Source: Caryophanales bacterium UBA1744 (GTDB taxonomy: Bacteria > Bacillota_I > Bacilli_A > RFN20 > CAG-826). Taken from it: 6,607 nt of DNA. The DNA lies in the NCBI GenBank assembly GCA_002314915.1, contig DCHU01000027.1:1-6607 (forward strand), in the 5' to 3' direction. Below are positions 5,177-6,607 of the stretch, in pieces (position 1 is the stretch's first letter; each line of letters begins with the position of its first letter). The position numbers were made by a program, and so were the translations under genes. The notes under the pieces were generated by a model. The model did no database searches and was not told where the DNA came from. It saw only the letters and a list, made by a program, of their open reading frames with translations.

Positions 5177-6145
5177 ATGCCTATTCACGCGATAATAATA
5201 TTAATAATAGTCGGGTTAATACTCGTATTTTTGCTATTTGGAGTCGTTCCAGTACTGCCAATTGCCATCAAAGTTCACAAGATGCAGTTAATGCGTTCCG
5301 AGAGAAATCCTTGGGGTAGACAGTGTTCATGCGTCACGAACGAAGAACAGGTTCAGATGTGGGATGAAGGCCAGGCTTGGTTTGAAACCGTCAAAGATAA
5401 ATGCACAGAAATCTCCATCACATCAGATGACGGATTGAAACTCGCAGGACAGTACTTTGATTTCGGAGGAAAGAAATGCGTCATGATCCTCGGTGGTAGA
5501 TGTGAGACAGTAGGGTATTCTTACTACTACACAAAACCATACGTTGAACTAGGATATAACGTTCTCCTCATCGACCCTAGAGCACACGGTTGGAGCGAAG
5601 GCAAATTCAACTGCGTTGGTTGCAAGGAATATAAAGATGTAATCAAGTGGATTAAGTTAGCGCACGACACATACGGAAACGAGAAGGTCTTGTTACATGG
5701 TATCTGCATCGGTTCTGCAACATCATCTTATGTAGTTGGTAGCAAAGAATGCCCTGAGTATGTTGAAGGCATTGTCGTGGACGGTATGTACAGATCTTTC
5801 TATGACACATTCGCCCTCCACATGAAAGCGGAGAAACGTCCTGTCTTCCCATTCTGTCCAATCATCATGTTCGTCATCGCCCATTATGCCGGAAAGAACC
5901 CTATGTTCTTCACGCCGATCAAGATGATGAAGAAATACAAGGGCAGCGTATTGATGATTCATTCAAGATTGGACGCATTCTCGGAGCCTAGAAGAGCTAT
6001 TGAGATTTTCGAGTCATGCCCATCACCGACAAAGAGACTTGTCTGGTTCGATAAAGGCGCTCATTCACATGTACGTATCAACAATGTTGATAAATATGAT
6101 GCTACGATAAAGGAATATGTCACAGAAGTCATCAACAGAGAGTAA
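5177..6145 (+). CDS. Membrane-anchored alpha/beta hydrolase with a cysteine nucleophile
   Basis: The 322-residue protein begins with a long hydrophobic segment (about 3-31), probably an uncleaved membrane anchor, followed by an alpha/beta-hydrolase domain. Fold landmarks are the LGG turn of the oxyanion region (105-107), IDPRAHGWSEG (132-142), a nucleophile elbow LLHGICIGSAT (172-182), IHSRLDAF (261-268) and KGAHSH (293-298). The elbow is G-x-C-x-G: Cys177 (TGC at 5705-5707) stands where the catalytic Ser normally is. Asp266 and His296 complete a likely Cys-His-Asp triad. Cys triads are known in dienelactone hydrolases, but this domain looks more like the YqkD/serine-aminopeptidase-type hydrolases. 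Substrate unknown; the anchor suggests a lipid or envelope compound. ATG 5177 is preferred because GAGG (5164-5167) is nine bases away; the ATG at 5171 leaves only three. The 3' end overlaps the deacetylase gene. Confidence 0.88.
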   Translation: MPIHAIIILIIVGLILVFLLFGVVPVLPIAIKVHKMQLMRSERNPWGRQCSCVTNEEQVQMWDEGQAWFETVKDKCTEISITSDDGLKLAGQYFDFGGKKCVMILGGRCETVGYSYYYTKPYVELGYNVLLIDPRAHGWSEGKFNCVGCKEYKDVIKWIKLAHDTYGNEKVLLHGICIGSATSSYVVGSKECPEYVEGIVVDGMYRSFYDTFALHMKAEKRPVFPFCPIIMFVIAHYAGKNPMFFTPIKMMKKYKGSVLMIHSRLDAFSEPRRAIEIFESCPSPTKRLVWFDKGAHSHVRINNVDKYDATIKEYVTEVINRE

Positions 6146-6607
6146 AAAGAGAATCGCATTCTTCACAATGGATGTTGAGTCGTTTTATGACGTCTCTTTC
6201 CTTTTGCCTCTAGAACTTGAAAGAAAACCTGAGTTCTCTTGCGAGGATAACATCAAACGTTACGTTGATTTACTTGATGAATTCGGAATCAAAGGAACAT
6301 TCTTCACATTAGAATCATCTCTTGATTTTGCCGAGCCTTATTTGAGATATGCGATTGAACATGGTCATGATATCGGGCTTCACGGCAAAACACATCAAAA
6401 CGTCTTATCGATGTCTGATGATGAGTTTAGAGAGCAGATCAAATCCGCTAAAGAGAATATGGAGAAAAGATTGGGCGTCCCAATCGTCGGATATAGAGCT
6501 CCTAACTTCGGAATCACTGATAAGAAGTTTGAGATATTAAAAGAACTTGGATTTGAGTATGATTCCTCATTCTTGGATTTCCCTCTTGAATACGGCGTTG
6601 GAAAACT
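6117..6607 (+). CDS. NodB-type polysaccharide deacetylase, N-terminal part (cut by window edge)
   Basis: The frame is open to the window end (163 codons plus two bases). It has the carbohydrate esterase 4/NodB motifs: FFTMDVE (15-21; Asp19 and Glu21 at the usual Asp-Asp positions), HDIGLHGKTH (84-93) with the metal-binding His89-x3-His93 pair, and GYRAPNFGI (125-133) with the RxP motif at Arg127. The DVE and YRAP(N/S)F forms recall the subgroup found with exopolysaccharide loci (DUF3473-type). It would remove acetyl groups from N-acetylated glycans. No signal peptide is seen, so it may be cytosolic. The ATG at 6117 is the only ATG, GTG or TTG between an in-frame stop (6108-6110) and motif 1. 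AGGA lies just two bases before it, and it overlaps the hydrolase by 29 bases, which suggests translational coupling. The C-terminal part is unseen. Confidence 0.9.
   Translation, partial: MSQKSSTESKKRIAFFTMDVESFYDVSFLLPLELERKPEFSCEDNIKRYVDLLDEFGIKGTFFTLESSLDFAEPYLRYAIEHGHDIGLHGKTHQNVLSMSDDEFREQIKSAKENMEKRLGVPIVGYRAPNFGITDKKFEILKELGFEYDSSFLDFPLEYGVGK

Noticed and set aside
6168..6170. ATG at 6168 as the deacetylase start
   Set aside because: It would begin immediately before the catalytic DVE motif and remove the first beta strand; ATG 6117 keeps it.
6349..6540. Second plus-strand frame inside the deacetylase
   Set aside because: It is out of frame with the NodB motifs, which run continuously to the window end.

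Overview
The window looks like a chromosomal stretch of a Bacillota-type bacterium. Reasons are the moderately low G+C, Shine-Dalgarno sites of the AGGAG/GAGG kind, TTGACA/TATAAT promoters, compact intrinsic terminators, a clostridial/Thermotoga-like M18 aminopeptidase and a DegV-family protein. All seven stop codons that can be seen are TAA. The taxon cannot be fixed further by eye. No tRNA, rRNA, CRISPR array, insertion sequence or phage gene was seen.

Layout. 1-256 (-): 5' part of a SAM-dependent methyltransferase. 379-1749 (+): complete M18 aminopeptidase (ApeA type) with its own promoter and terminator, divergent from the methyltransferase. 1826-2320 (-): an Ogt/MGMT-like protein whose active-site Cys is Ser and which also lacks the arginine finger. 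It has a near-consensus promoter and a terminator facing that of apeA. 2456-3343 (-): a TauE/SafE-type membrane transporter with its own terminator. 3420-5086 (-): a tight three-gene unit, transcribed in the order DegV, zinc-ribbon membrane protein 1, zinc-ribbon membrane protein 2, with gaps of 4 and 1 bases and a terminator after the last gene. 5177-6145 (+): a membrane-anchored alpha/beta hydrolase with Cys in place of the nucleophilic Ser, divergent from the DegV unit. 6117-6607 (+): the 5' part of a NodB-type polysaccharide deacetylase that overlaps the hydrolase gene by 29 bases.

How the genes fit together. The methyltransferase, aminopeptidase, Ogt-like and transporter genes look like separate housekeeping or accessory units. 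The likely co-regulated block is the divergent pair around 5087-5176. There a 9-bp perfect inverted repeat flanks the DegV -10 box and reaches into the upstream region of the hydrolase promoter, as an operator would. DegV/FakB proteins bind fatty acids, and the two zinc-ribbon proteins and the hydrolase all carry predicted membrane segments. A shared envelope or lipid role is therefore plausible, but it is inference. No complete new multi-gene defence or mobile system is visible. The best leads are the Ogt-like protein without its catalytic residues and the Cys-nucleophile hydrolase next to the deacetylase.
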